Part shown: piece after piece, positions 23,149-36,039 of the stretch
How the letters are laid out: the number at the start of each line of letters is the position of its first letter
Numbering within the stretch: position 1 is the stretch's first letter
Origin: Hymenopellis radicata
Lineage: Eukaryota > Basidiomycota > Agaricomycetes > Agaricales > Physalacriaceae
Direction: 5' to 3'
DNA: 64,000 bases
NCBI GenBank assembly: GCA_015501595.1
Contig: JADNRX010000186.1
Location: 1 to 64,000, forward strand
Made by a program: the position numbers and the translations under genes
Notes under the pieces: generated by a model
Told to the model about the DNA's origin: nothing
What the model saw: the letters and a program-made list of their open reading frames with translations, nothing else
Database searches by the model: none

Positions 23149-24745
23149 GCAACGAGGGCGGTTAGCGTTGTTTTCCTGCTCTAGTAGTCCGAGGCGGTCC
23201 AAGTCGATAGAAAGGAAAGGGCGGGCTCTTTGTTATCGTCCACCGGCGACGACGCTGAGGCTATTTGAGCAGGGAAAAGCGCTGTAAGAAAGGGCACTAA
23301 CTGTGACACAGCCTGACTCGACAAAATCGGACCCGACTCGATGACTCGACGCAACCGGACAGCGATGATGGTACGCGGCAGGGCGCGTGCGACGAGAAAG
23401 GCGGCAACGACGACGATGCAGACAGCCGACGATGGTGGTGGCAAAAAGAGATGGTTTGATTTCGTCACTTCGATCCAAAACCATACATCGGATCAGCGGA
23501 CCGGCCCCAATTTTCCTACCGCCACACGTTCGTAAACTCGAATTTTCTTACGATATGCACATCGTTCTCTCGCCAACGAAATCATTGCATGACTGTCATT
23601 CGTAAGTTCTTGGACGTGCTGTTGATTTTCTAGACTTGCCGACTGTAGTCTTCCGCGAAATCGAAGTAATCAATAAGGCTAAAATTGATGTTATTTCTGT
23701 AGAATGACTTTGTTGCCTTTGTTGCCTGAAGGGACCACGCTAAGTCACGTTAATGCAAAGGTAGGGCTCATTGTGGCGCTCACGAACGATCTACAGAGAT
23801 AGAGACTGAGAGGTGAGAATTTAAACCCAGTGAAAACCCCGTATTGTGAACGCCTGTGAGAGCTTGCCAGAGATGTTAGATCAAGGGTCTTCTCAAGCAC
23901 GAGGAAGTCCAAGAGTGTGTGATCGTGTCAGAGCATCACGATCGAGATTATTGCTTGCTCGCTGCGTTTCACTTCTAAAAGCAGTTGAGCCTTCCTTAAG
24001 CTTCCTTATTCCATCTGCTGTCATCGTGTCACATATTCGTGCCCTTCGCTGTTTGCGCAAGTCTTGTCCAAGTCCCTCCGAGTCCAAGTCGGAGTCTGAA
24101 TCAACTTGACAAATGTTTGAGACGCCCCGAAATCACCTTGGCTTCTTACCATGACCACCATTCCGTCTGCTATTGGTAAGTAGGTCACTGCTATCTCCTT
24201 GATATCTACTGACTATCGGTACCATTGCTTGCTACAGTTGGCCAGCTAGTATGGGCCAAGAACCGTTGTCGTCGTCGCTGTCGGGTCTGCCATCATGCGG
24301 GGGTCACCACAGGTAGTACGTACCACCCTATTCTCTACTTGCTGTGGTACTCAAAACGCTAACAGCACGGCCTGCGCGAAGTGGAATGCCCATATCCTCG
24401 GTAAGGCTCCCCGCCGTCATTGTCGAAGATGGTTACTAATTGTATGTCCATAGTACGACGACAACAGCCACACGGCATGAAGAACGACGATGCCTACGTG
24501 TACCGAATGCGATGAGAAGACCATGGATGCAGAGGCCAATGCAGGCAGATGAGTGTGGTGGCCTCTGTCCGTGTTGGTGTCGGTGCTAGTCCCATGACGG
24601 TCAACGGAACGGTCAGCGTAGAGAATTTCGACATACACATTGTTCCCAAATTGTTCCTCTTGCAGTACTAGAATTAGTCTAGTTTGTGCTATAGCTAGAC
24701 CAGAATACAATGACTCTTTGGCATCTCATTTTTATTGTGCGGTTA
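23149..24745. other. Intergenic; small unassigned spliced frame possible
   Basis: This contains the FAP1 upstream region. Around 24151-24460 an ATG frame (MTTIPSAI) could splice to a short Cys/Arg-rich stretch (KNRCRRRCRVCHHAG), but it ends soon after. The stretch at 23750-23850 recurs in diverged form at 35490-35600 (shared gctcattgtggcgctcac), so it is repetitive. Confidence 0.35.
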
Positions 24746-24998
24746 CTGTACCGTTTCGACCGTAAGTTCGCGAGGCGTTACGCGTTATGCCGCGAACTTA
24801 GAGGAAATAAGTTCGTAACCAGGCACACCACCCGAAATTACCATATTTGGATGCTCCCGCCATAGGCGGGAGCGAAAATTTCCTTTTTAGGCCTTACGGA
24901 CCCTGAAAATAAGGTCCGTGATGTGTTATGCTTTATCGTAAGTTAGGTTCTCGACCCCGCGTTACGCGTTATGCGAACTTGGGGTCGAAACGGTACAG
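24746..24998. mobile_element. 253-bp MITE with TA target duplication
   Basis: Terminal inverted repeats ctgtaccgtttcgacc at both ends are flanked by TA (24744-24745 and 24999-25000), as in Tc1/mariner-like MITEs. Inside, the sequence gcgttacgcgttatg occurs near both ends in direct orientation, and a small hairpin (gctcccgccataggcgggagc) lies near the middle. Confidence 0.8.
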
Positions 24999-25000
24999 TA

Positions 25001-26929
25001 TACCAAGGGATTGGCTAATGCGAGCAAAAGCAAGAATCGTGCCAGGTTGTGCACTATTGCCATCAAAATGACAAGATCGGGCACTCTGAGAAGCTAGTCT
25101 CTTTAAACAGACATTCTATACACGATCGATTTCGGTAGTGTGAGGTGCGATTGATGTGTATAGAGTCTGTCGATTAAGGTGGGGTATGTACAGCGATTGC
25201 CGTTATTACATAAGTTGGCTCAATCGGGCGACGCGCATTTTGCTTCCGCCCACAATCGCCTCGCGTCCATGCTACCTACCACTCTCTAAGTCTCTCTCTT
25301 CAACCTCCGTGTCCACTCTATTTCCGAGAACTTGCTCCTCGAACTCGAGAAAGCCAATCGTCGTCAGCCACCATTGCCTCCTCCATTCAGACCTTACGGC
25401 TCCAGAGCCGTTGCCCTCCAGGCGCTCAGGAAATGTACTCTGACGTGTCTCAGAAGCTTGGCACCACTATTAACGACCTCCATACCATTATGTTGACCAG
25501 GGACTTAACCGTTCAGGAGAAGGTTGGAAAGATGACTCGTGACTGTATCGCCTATGCTCGAGAGCCTCAAGACGAGCGTTTCGGATCTGCTTGCTCGCGG
25601 ACGCGCGGCTGCTGCCTCTTCTGAGTCTGCGCCAATGGTGAATGGTATCAATAGACACGCGTGTCATTTCGGAGTAGACAAAAAGCAAGGACATTATCAT
25701 ATTCGAACTAGATCTGAGTAAAAGTACACCGTGCACTGCAAAGGGTCAAAGCAGTACTGAACTCCAACTTGCCACTAATCATCGTGGTCCTTCTGTTAAT
25801 GCCAAACTGTCCAAGACGGTTAGTGCGACGTCAATGTATCTGGGTAGGATGCAAAGGCATCGCGGCAAGGTCTACAACGCGGACGATTCTTGTTCTGAAT
25901 GTCAGATTCAGTACATGTTGGAAACGATGTTGGCGGAATGGATCTCACCCGTAAATGTTCAAAGACGCATCAACGACACCATCCTTCTCCTGGGGCAAGT
26001 TTACGGCCGTAGCGGCGGCCTAGACAAAGGCGTCAGCGATAACGGAGAAGGGAAAGCCAATGGGAGCGTACGGCAGTCTTGCAAGCGGCAGACTTGGCAG
26101 CGAACTGTTTTTACGAAGAGCCTTTTCTAAGACACCGTCAGCGATGAGCAAGGGTCAAGGCAAGGTGACGTACCTCCAGTAGATTTGCGAGCGGTTTGCT
26201 TGGTGCGGGCAGTGTGGGCGAGCGGCTAAGCAAAAACGAGGGAAATACACACATCCGACTCCCTAGCCTCCTTCAACCAACGGCGCAAACTTGGAAAACC
26301 CAGACCCACCATCGCTTGGCTGCCCCGTCTCGTTAATCCCCCGGCCTTTGACGAGATTGATCTAGTCCTGGATGTTCGCCTCGGAATTCCGTGATATGGT
26401 GGAAGCGTTATGCCGGGCCTTGGCACCAGGGCTAGCAAAGGACATGCTGCCGACGACGACGTTGTGCACTATCGTTCTGTTGGGATGTTGAAACGTCGGC
26501 GTTCAGGCGATGTCGGTCTTGGTAGTGGTCGAGAGTAATCGTTTGTATCCTTGTTATATAAACATGGCACAGTTTACGTCGTAAGGGTGCTGCCGGCAGT
26601 AAGAAAGATGCATAGAGGAGTCGTGAGCACGTTCACGATGGTGGTAGTGGTGGTGGAAGAATAGCCCTCGTCTTGTGGTTAAGGTAGGCTGGCGGCAGGC
26701 ATGGATATATTGGGTCGACTTATGTAATAAGCCCAATCACGGTACATACCCCACCTTAAACGCCAGACTACTGAGAAGCTCTCTCCCACAAATATCAGTC
26801 TAAAATATCTTGTCAGATCATTTCATTTCTTGCTACAGCGTGAAGTCAGGGTCTTTCGATTTTTTACACTTTACGACACGATCTGACACTAGGGGGTTTT
26901 CACTGGGATTTAAATTCGACCGATTGGCG
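25001..26929. other. Gene-poor region with possible broken gene
   Basis: Plus-strand pieces around 25330-25620 (RKMYSDVSQKLGTTINDLHT, then MLESLKTSVSDLLARGRA in another frame) and 25834-26130 (VYNADDSCSECQIQYMLETM) look coding-like and helical. They do not join into one frame with convincing splice sites. They may be remnants of one gene. No family is recognised. Confidence 0.3.
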
Positions 26930-27620
26930 TAAAGTGTCGAGGAAAATCTAGGTCGAACAAACAACCGTCGAAAGCTACCACGCCCAGTTCACGACAGCCG
27001 ACAAGTATCGTACCGTTCATTGACTCTTGCGGCCGTATAGCAGTACCAGACCGTCGCGAGCGTGAAAATGTGACGGTCGCGGCGCGTGCTCGACGGTGGA
27101 AGGAGAATATAAGAGCTAGAAGCAAAGCAGTGCCGATGATATACCAAGTCGTCCGACCGTAGTACGCGTACCACAGTTGAATGAATAGGCACTTCCAAGG
27201 TCGATGCTCCCAATGTCCCGACAAGTCCGAGGTGGTGATGGTGGTGGATAACCGCTCGTCCTGTGGATAAGACCACAGGTTTTCGGGCCACGTGGGTGCT
27301 CATTCCCCACGCGCCCAGGCCGAATTTCCACCTGTGCTGTGCACTGCACGACAGAGGAGCAGCCTCAGACAAGGCGAAAACCTAGCATAGCTCACGTCGT
27401 GCATCCGCATCACGAAGCAAGGCAGGGTAAAGTCAATGTTGATCATCAGGTATCAGATTCAAAAAAGGACCCGTGTTATATACCGCAAAGAGGTTGCAAT
27501 TGTCGCAAAAGTACAATTTTTTTCAGAGGGTGTGGAAGTCCCGACAAAGGTCGAAGACAGCGGCAAAGGGTCAGATCGTCCCGACAGATTCATTGTGCCA
27601 AATTTAGGTCAGTTGAAAGT
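26930..27620. repeat. Inverted partner of 43140-43720
   Basis: The minus strand here matches the plus strand of 43140-43720, including a stretch around gtgaactgggcgtg and another around acctctttgcggtat. No gene is evident in either copy. The region just before it (26500-26900) has a weaker, related pattern. Confidence 0.65.
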
Positions 27621-28043
27621 CCTGACAATGTTCATACACGATGTGGACGCAGTGGGACAAACAATGGCCTCGGAGGTGACTAGTTGTAGACTGTTGTACA
27701 TTGTTCGATATGTTGGGTTTAATCAAGACACCTTGGTCAATCTGCAGCGTACGGGGTCGTTAGATATCGTGTGGAGGCCAAGTCTTGAGACTCAGTCTGG
27801 ATGTGGACAATTATCATGAGGTAGTCCAAATGAAGTAACAGAAGCATCATGTGACTCCCAACCCATTGTTCTGTCAACTTGGCCAAACATATCCGAACTT
27901 GGCAATTGCAGTCACGTCGCAAACAAAGGCGCGCGCGCTTGCGATTATAAAACGTGAGTTTCCTAATTCATTGTTAACCAACACACTCTCTTACTATTCC
28001 CCAGACACAGGAACGCGGGCCAACTGCTCGGATTAACAAAGTG

Positions 28044-31000
28044 ATGTGCGCGGAGGGAGCTGACGCTCTTCCCCTCGACGATCAGCGCGCCGCCTTGAGG
28101 GCTTCTACCACAGGTCACACCGTGCAGGTCCCACTCGACACTTACCATACTACCTTCCACAACAACATCCTATCATCCAAGAGGGCGACCGATGCCCTGA
28201 TCTCCAGCGTGGAGGAGGGATTGAAGACAGCCAAATTCTTGAACGAAACTGGCTGGCGAGACACGGAACTTAAGCCGGGGGTCAAGGAGGACGATACTTA
28301 CCGCGGCCTAGAACCTATCGCAGAGAAGATTCACGACCTCTGCATGGCCTGGAACGAGAAGAAGAAGAAGACGCCTAAACTACCAGAGCGCACGACCCGT
28401 CTCATCTGCCGTCCGAACCATGTCACCCACTCTGAGGTGCGCGGGGGGTCCATGAAGACCGATGCACGCTTCATTCTGATCAAGTCGAGTGATGGCGGCG
28501 GTAAAGTCGATGACAAGAAAGTCAGTACTTCTGACGTACCGAGCGTCGGGGAGGCCAAGTTGCAGGTGAAGGACAGAGGAACGGTACGTTTCTAATTCTT
28601 AATTGTAGCCTTCATCTCTAAACCATTTCTAGAACGAGAACCAAGTAGTTGGCGCCGTTAGTCACATTCTCTTCAACGATCCATGCCGCCGGTTTGTGTT
28701 GTCCTTCACCGTCGAGGGCAACATGATGCGGTTTTGGTACTTCTCCAGATCGCTCATCACCGTATCGGCTGAATTCGATTACCACAAGGTAGGTTGATTT
28801 GTATCGAGTTTCCCCGCACTGTCTTATCGCTAGTCTTAGAATCCCAGGGACCTCATTCGATTCATCATCTTCATGATGTTCTCTCCGCTTGAGAAACTCG
28901 GTTACGACCCGACCGTTGTCCGAGTCCGCGACGAGGACAATAAAATTCAGTACCAATTTACCGTCGGCGACACAAAGTACCAGACGGTTCGCTGCATCGA
29001 TGAAGCGAGCGCGCTGGACATCGTAACCCGTGCAACAAGGGTATGGGCGGTGCAAGAACTCGACGCGGACAACCAGCCTTCCGGTGACGTCAAGGTTTTG
29101 AAGGATGTCTGGCTTTACTGCAATGCTAAATCGGAAAAGGACATTCAGGATGAAATCTTCACCGCGCTTCGTGAACTGGACAAAATCGGCGTTCCAGAGG
29201 ACCAGCGTCCTCCAACTAGCTCTTCAGGCGCGACGATGGCCGAGGATGCGAAACAGTACTTCATGACCATCGAACATGATGTACCTGTCCAGATCGACTG
29301 CCAGGACGACACCACCGTCGCACCCCCGACCGATGCGGTTGAGTTCTGTTACACGCCGCTTCCCTCGAAGGCTGCTGCAAAACGCACCACCGTTGAAGGC
29401 AGCCGTCGAACGGAATATGAGGCATTTGCTGCTGCTGCCGCTAGTACCGGCGGCCGCAAGGCATCAGCGAAACCTCAACCTACAGCACGTCCTGCCCAGA
29501 ACCCACCGGTCTACCCGCACACTCAGCGAACCCATCGGCGGATCGTTTTTGCGGAGGAATGCCAAACCTTATACGTCGTTGACAATTATGGTGACTTGGC
29601 ACTTGGACTAGCTCAGCTTGTTTATGGTACGTCGAAAATCCTCACGACGTTCGTATTTCTCATATGCTATAGGTCTTGATTACATGCGTTTGGCCGGATT
29701 CATTCATCGGGATATCAGTCCCGGTAATTGTCTGCTGTTCATGAAGGGACGCCACATCAAGATATCCGATCTCGAGTATGCACGCCGCTACGACTCTCAA
29801 TGCCAGTCTACTTTGCCCCTCACCGTAAGTCAACTTGGCTACCCTTCACTTTTTGTATTGAGCCTTTTTCAGGGCACTCCCGGATTTATGGCCGTTGAAT
29901 ATCAAGCGCTAAGGCATCACTTCTTAAAGAAGCCAGACATGGAAAAACAGCCATCAATGCAGGATCTTGAGGACGAGGAGCATCAGAATTCATGGTTCCG
30001 ATTCAATTTCCTGCACGATCTGGAATCTGTCTTATGGATCCTCCTCTCGCACCTCCTCACCACGGTTCCTAATTGCCTTCATGCAGATGACAAGGATACC
30101 GTTGCAAGACACAAGGCGGTCCTCGAACTGTACGATCAACTCTTTGATGGTTCCCTCAAAGGTTCGATGGAACGTCAAGAGTTCATTCGGAACATCGCAG
30201 ACTCAGTGATGGATGGCTTTTCAGATGCGAAGCGAATGCTAGAGGCCCTTTACAAAAAGGCAAATGCATCCCCTTTGTGCAAAATCATGACCGCCTTCCA
30301 ATATCTCGTGCGGTCCTGCTACAATAGCGTTGAATCCACCATGCCGCTTGTCACTGCCGGCCAGGCTACGCCGTATTGGGACCCCGTCCACTTCAAACAC
30401 AAGTTTTATCTCGACATTCACGATCTGTTTATGGGTATGCACCATGCCATGGCCGAGGTGGGATATCGTGCGGTTAAGGACCTAGACAAGAAAGAGAAGG
30501 CAGCGGGGGAACAGGACCCACCTCCCTCTCCTCCGCCTGCGGAATGCAATGCCGATACTCCCGCCGAGCACGAGAGCAGCGACCAGCTCGTGCCGAACCC
30601 AGACCCTGCCCCATCACGATCTCGCAAACGCCCCGCCGAAGCTACCGTCCACCAAGAGAGCAACAAAAAGTCCAAGACCGACACGGGCGCTGGGCCATCG
30701 CGATCTGGGAAACGCCCTGCTGAAGATGCTGTCGAGAAGGAGAGCACCAAAAAGCTAAAGCGCGCTCCAACTCCCGAGCTAAGCGCAGCGCCTAGGCGGT
30801 CATCTAGGAAGAAGACTGGAGCTTCATCCGGTGCGCCTCGTGCTGCGAAAGCCAAAGCACCTGCGGGGAAGACGAAGCAAGCGGCTGAGCCCCCTGTGGC
30901 GAGTTCCTCTCGTCTTCCCTCTGGATCGGGCTCCTCGTCTCGTCAGCCGTCTGGAACAGGTACCTCCGCGGCGGGAACATCTGGTCAGTCCGCCGTTGCC

Positions 31001-31084
31001 GGTCCCTCTCGTCGACCCAGAACGGCAAGACCTGTGGCGAGTAGTAGCAGGGTGTTGAGGAGCTCGAAGAAGAAGTCTCAGTAG
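28044..31084 (+). CDS. FunK1-type fungal protein kinase, right copy (full length)
   Basis: Five exons (28044-28583, 28633-28788, 28840-29626, 29673-29824, 29873-31084) encode about 948 residues. The catalytic loop FIHRDISPGNCLLF lies in exon 4, KISDLEYARR stands at the DFG position, and GTPGFMAVEYQ starts exon 5. The C-terminal 200 residues are a basic, Ser/Pro/Lys-rich tail with KRPAE and KKLKR patches resembling nuclear localisation signals; this is inference. Relative to the left copy it has about 31 extra residues in the Ala-rich insert of exon 3, two near the N-terminus, and a longer Ser/Gly-rich tail. The start follows an in-frame-open leader, and a 5' UTR intron (GT near 27954, AG near 28003) is likely. 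Substrates of FunK1 kinases are not established. Confidence 0.85.
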
Positions 31085-32225
31085 GGCATGGAGACAATAT
31101 CAGTCAGATACGATTTTATTTCTCGGCTTGTTTGTACTTTTACAGTTGTTGTATGCCTGCTGTATTTCTAGGATCTTATGTTTGGACACTACTCTCTATG
31201 TATCCATCTATGTATATTCTTCTATCAAGATGAGTTCGGGGTCGAGCGCTGAAGCTGAAGGTCTTTAATATCGACGTTGTATTAAACGATTCGAGAAACC
31301 ATGAATCGTTGTGGGCTAGCTACGATCAACGCGTCCGAACTTGGCATTTGTCGCCGTGCAGCAAAAAGCCTGCTGGCTTGGAATAATGGGTAGACGTACG
31401 GCGGTAATCGTGGTAGTAAAAAACTCGCCTTGTGAATGATACTGCTAGTACGAGAAGATGCCGGGCGCCGAATCGTTGCAACGACAGTCAAAGGTGAACA
31501 GCGCCCAAAGACAAACGACAACTCAAGTCGGCTGCAGCGAGACATTTTGGTACCAGGTGGTGCACCGGCTTCCAGTGGCGCCGTCGTTCATGCACCTGAG
31601 AGCTTGCCCATCCGAAGAAGTTCGAACGAAGCCGCCGGTCGTCGAAGTAGTCGCGGGCGATCTGGATGGGCTGACTGGAGTTTCCGCTGTATAGGAGTCA
31701 GTAAGAGAGATCCAACGTACTAGCGGCCGACGCGTATACGTTGTAGTTATCTAGCGAAGGGGTCAGATCTACGTCGTTGTACAGGCAGCTGGGCGGCATT
31801 TATCAGTCGAGAAGCTGTAGAGGAATTGTACAAGTGTACACGGCGTACCGGAGCACACCGAGGCCAAGAAAAATCAGCAAGCAGGTCCCCAGAGAAAGAT
31901 TCGGAACAAAGTAACGCGTATTATGTTGCTTTCCAGAGTTTGACCTTGAGTAGCATTTTGCGCCAGCGACCTCTTTAACAAAAGATCACTCACAGTCTCT
32001 GTAACTTACAGCTAGTGAGCAGAGATAAAAATGGAAGTTCTGTCGCTAGTAAAGTCAGTCGATGGGAGGACATGTGCGCGCACCAAATTCCTTCCAAGAA
32101 TAAGGTGCACGCCGGCACTCCCGCTCTGTGTTTCTGGCGCGTTGGCAAATCTGATGCGGTCCCGCCGCTTTCCCATTCCATGAAGGATACGACGTTGTAT
32201 AAATATTTCTATTTCTATAAATGAA
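31085..32225. other. Repeat-arm sequence without recognised gene
   Basis: Inverted counterpart of 1916-2943 and 4711-4760. It includes the empty target site of the TIR element near 31110. No conserved open frame is seen. Confidence 0.45.
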
Positions 32226-32597
32226 CTACCACTTTGATGCGCCTCCAGTCTTGAGGGAAGTCAGTGATTGACTTCGGATTACAAAGTCGAAATATACCTC
32301 TATTGCAATCATCTCATCCGCGCTCAACTCCCGCATCCAAAACCGTTTTGGTGCCTCCCAGAATTCGCTAAATATCGCGGGTCCCAAAGAGGATTTCGAG
32401 AGGCCGGGTGTTGGCGCGGATTTGGAGAAGCCAGCGGGTAGAGGAACGCCAGCAGGATGGGCGTATGGTGTGGATGGACCTGATATCTATGAGTAAGTGG
32501 TGGCAGTCGAATGCGCATAGATGATACCGGAGGGCCATGTTCTCTTTCCAATGAATTTAATGAGGGGGGTATACCCTAGACGCGCAGATGGGTGCAT
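32226..32597 (-). CDS. KGD4: KGD4/YMR31-like 2-oxoglutarate dehydrogenase subunit, copy B
   Basis: Exons 32597-32528, 32479-32298 and 32249-32226 encode 91 residues, with intron positions and lengths equal to copy A (48-nt first intron). Family blocks PLIKFIGKRTWPSG, SEFWEAPKRFWMREL and the terminal ETGGASKW are present. Differences from copy A include PYAHPAG in place of PHAHPAG. His in this motif is well conserved in the family, so the change may matter. The gene lies in the right arm of the large inverted repeat. Confidence 0.78.
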
Positions 32598-35405
32598 AGT
32601 CGATGATGGCAGTAAGTAAACGCAAGAGGATTGATGAGCGGTGGCTGTGCCGGTTGGATGCGGCCCGATTGCGCGTGCTCATCCAAACCTTAACCAGAGG
32701 CAACTTCACGATTTTGCTTCAATCCACTCGTGCTTGTATTCTCTTTTCCCTGACGATTTTAATCTAGCTACATTTAACGGGACTCTGAGCAGACGCTTTG
32801 CCCACGTTTGCAGAAAAATGGGAATGCCCAGCCAGATGTACCCGCCACAATCCGATTCCCAACGGCAACAGTGCCGTCACCAGGATTCGATGGGAAATGC
32901 GGCGCTATCCAGACCACGCCTGCGGCCCATTCCCAAACCTATTCTAGCTCAAAGGTGCGCCTTCATCATTCCCAACTTTGCCCGTTTTTGGATAGACAAT
33001 AAAAATCTTCGTGCAAGATCAGAAAACCGCGCTTAGTTTTTTGTTCCAAGTTCAGGAATACTGTACTGTGGCTTTTCTGCGCCACATGAATCACTGTTAT
33101 CTCCACCCGTGCATACAATAACAGATGAATGCGGTAGTTGTGGGTCCAGCGGTGCTATCAACATCAGAAATGGATCCTTGTTCTCTGGTGCGCAGATCCA
33201 TCCCCATGACTGGGATTCTCGACCGACACTTTGGCGACATGTCCATTCTTGTGGGAATTCAATTCCACAGAAGAAGATATGGAACCAGTAAAAGTGCAAC
33301 GGAGGGCGCATGTACGCTGAATGGTATGTAAACGTTTTGACCGAGATACCTTCATTATGAATTCGAACGGAAGCCTAGGATGTCGTCTTCAATCTACCAC
33401 GATACGCTTTCCAGCTGGTTATTCTCTGCTGCTCTGCCCCGACGACTTTCGCGGCAGCCACAAAACGCACAGGAACAGCCATTCCTGCTGACCCAGAAAA
33501 ACGGACTCCGCCCGTTCTTATCTCCACCATCATCTATACATTCTTCTTAACGACAACAGCCCTTCCTGCCTTTTGTCTATTCTCAGCTTATCCCCAGAGG
33601 GAACAAAAGACCTGTGGGGTATTTAACGGTGGGTGCTAGCATCTTTCTTTCTTCAGTTCCCTCATCTCATCTACTTTTTTATGCACAAAGCAGGCGCTCC
33701 TCGTCGAGGCTCTGTCTTCAACATCTTGCGAGGCTCTGGTCGGCGTCGCAATGCAGCGGCGCCACCACCCATCCCCGGAGGAGGGCGATTATCGTCCGCG
33801 CGTCCCCTTGTCGTGGGCCTCTGGGCTTAAACCCCACCAAGAACGCGTTAACGACCCATCAGACACAGTACTCATCATCGGTCCGTCGCATTTATCTGTC
33901 TCCGTTCGTTCACTTGCTCACCCCAATCCAGCTGCCGCCCGTACGTCGTCCCGCCTTGGCCTTGATCTATTCTGATGGCTGCCAGACTGCCAAGTGCACT
34001 CTCCGACATCAAACCCGCCGTAGATCGACGAAAGAGGTCCCACCCAACACGACTGTCCAACTTGCTCCGTGCAGCATGCGACGACATTTATCCGCCGGGC
34101 CTCTGGCTGTCCTTCTCGGCTCTACCCCCGTCAATGGGTGCACGCAACAACCCATCATATGAAAATGCATATATGACTTCGGGATGGCATGTGTGGCGGC
34201 AAGCGAGAGCGGAAATATACGCTGTAGGTCGCTCTCGTCGTTTTCGAGATTCATGCTGATTGTGGATACTAGAGATGACAGACCAACAAAACACTCTTTT
34301 AAGTCTCAACTCCTTATGCCGTATGCTAACCTTTGGTTGAGCGCTCTAAACTCACCGAAACAAGCCGTGTTTCGCCTCACAACGACAGCCACAACCGTCC
34401 TCATCTCCCACCCAAAATTGTCCTCGTCACTCCGACACAACAATTCTATAGGACCACAGTTCCTGGTTCGTTGGAAAGGACGTGAGGCCCAATTCGATTC
34501 ATGGCGGTGATGCAGCTACCCACAAGATATGATGACATCATGAAGATTACGACTATCACGCCTTATCACGCCATTGTTTGTTCCCGCTTCTTATCTCTTA
34601 TCATTTCTTTCATCCTATCCTTCTCTTCATTTCTCTCCATCGTCGTCCCAGAATTCAAAGCAGAGTTTGGTGGATTTATCCGACCTATCGAGCTAGCATT
34701 CTGAAGCAAGTCTTGTTCGGTATTCGTCTAGACTTGCTATGGACCGTGATACACCCTTTCTATGCATCGAGGACTACGACCTCTCCAGCGATACATGAGC
34801 GCGGGAGTACGATTCGTGGGATTCTTGGAAGATCGAACCGTCCTCTCTGAAGACATCGTCAACACGGCGGACTTTTTGGCGCTTATTATCTTGTAACGCA
34901 GGACGGTTCCAAGGCCGTGGGCCATTGAAAGGTGTGCTTAATTTTGGTTATCGAGTCTGATTGTGGGCGCGCAGGTAATCAACAGACTTCCCTTCCTCTT
35001 TTCCTCATGTTAGAGAGTGAACGCGACTTTTGTCGTCGTCAACACTTCTCATCACGCCATGCGCTTGCTTCACCCCGTCGTACGTCTCCATATTCCCCAT
35101 GTCGAGTCCTTTGACTGACTGGCATATTTACAGGACACCCCCGATTCAATCAAATCGGTCCAAGAGAGTGAACACCACCAAGAACTGTCGTAACACCAAC
35201 GGTCCTACACATTCCGGACTCTCAGTGCGTTTTCCGACTATATGTTTTTACCTTGTAGCTAACCGCCCGCCCTAGATTTTCGCCCAATGTGATGTACGGC
35301 TGTGAGAGAGACGGAATGTTTTTATGTAGTTCCCGGGGGGTATTCGTGCTCCCTTGTCGTGGGCCCGGGCTTAAGGCTGTAGGCCGACCAAACACACGAA
35401 TGTAC
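32226..35405. repeat. Left arm of second inverted repeat
   Basis: Matches the minus strand of about 40297-43100, with KGD4 copy B facing copy C. Large shared blocks are the KGD4 upstream region, the stretch near 34260-34470 (counterpart 40880-41070) and 34870-35405 (counterpart 40297-40840). A block at about 34480-34860 seems unique to this arm. Confidence 0.75.
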
Positions 35406-35745
35406 ATGCCTGTTTCCTGTGTAATCGAAGTGTTATGGGATTTGGCAACTTTGAAAGATGCGTGCGTGACCGTGAACTAATAAAGTTTCAAGAAGTTGAG
35501 CTCATTGTGGCGCTCACTGACGATCTACATCGATAGAGGCTGAGGCCTGAGGGTGCACAAGTGAGAATTTATTAAATTTGAGTGATTGGGATACAGGTAT
35601 TGCGCCAGATCAAAGCAAATAAACATCCATTGAGGTTACCATGCTCAGTTCACGAGTCGACGGCCGACAAGTACATATGATATTGTTGATACCGGCCATA
35701 TAGTGTGGCGCCAACTCGGATGCTCAAAGACGTATCAACTAGCAT
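32598..35745. other. No recognised gene; repeat plus insert
   Basis: Open frames such as 32641-33036 and 33614-34162 are disrupted by indels in the other copies. Within 34480-34860 a fragment reading FLVRWKGREAQFDSWR (about 34440-34510) is faintly chromodomain-like, but it is too short to call. The rest looks non-coding. Confidence 0.4.
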
Positions 35746-36039
35746 CTACTCCAGCTTGAACATCTTCTCATATGTTTTGTCCATTCGGGAGCCGTACACT
35801 TCACGTTTCCCCCCTCCTCCTGCTACAGAGCACCCGGCCTCGTATCCAGTGTCATAGCCTTCGTCGTAGCAGTCCTCCCAGTCACCGCGCGCACTATATA
35901 GAGACGGCGAGCATCACGCTTATGGGCCAAGGGAGAACTGGTTTACTGACGAGATGATCCCATCCTGAACGGGAGCGGAAATGGCGTATACGAGAGCGGC
36001 AAAGATCAAGGAGATCTTGACGATGAGGACTAACTGCAT
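35746..36039 (-). CDS. Small secreted protein, 78 aa
   Basis: Two exons (36039-35951, 35893-35746) with a 57-nt intron encode 78 residues, a case too short for simple ORF scanning. Residues 1-20 form a clear signal peptide (MQLVLIVKISLIFAALVYAI) with a likely cut before APVQDG. The mature part has two Cys in an acidic, Tyr/Gly-rich segment (DCYDEGYDTGYEAGCSVAGG). A dibasic KR followed by a 17-residue tail could be a Kex2-type processing site; this is inference. No family recognised. Small secreted proteins of this kind are common in basidiomycetes. Confidence 0.6.

Larger units (their letters stand above)
27820..34200. repeat. Right arm of large inverted repeat (FunK1 + KGD4)
   Basis: This matches the minus strand of 148-7886 and carries the FunK1 gene at 28044-31084 and KGD4 copy B at 32226-32597. 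It lacks the 1.77 kb TIR element of the left arm. Part of this arm (32226-34200) also belongs to a second inverted repeat with 40297-43100. Confidence 0.8.

Noticed and set aside
34440..34510. Chromodomain-like FLVRWKG segment suggesting an LTR retrotransposon
   Set aside because: Too short, with no integrase, reverse transcriptase or LTRs nearby.
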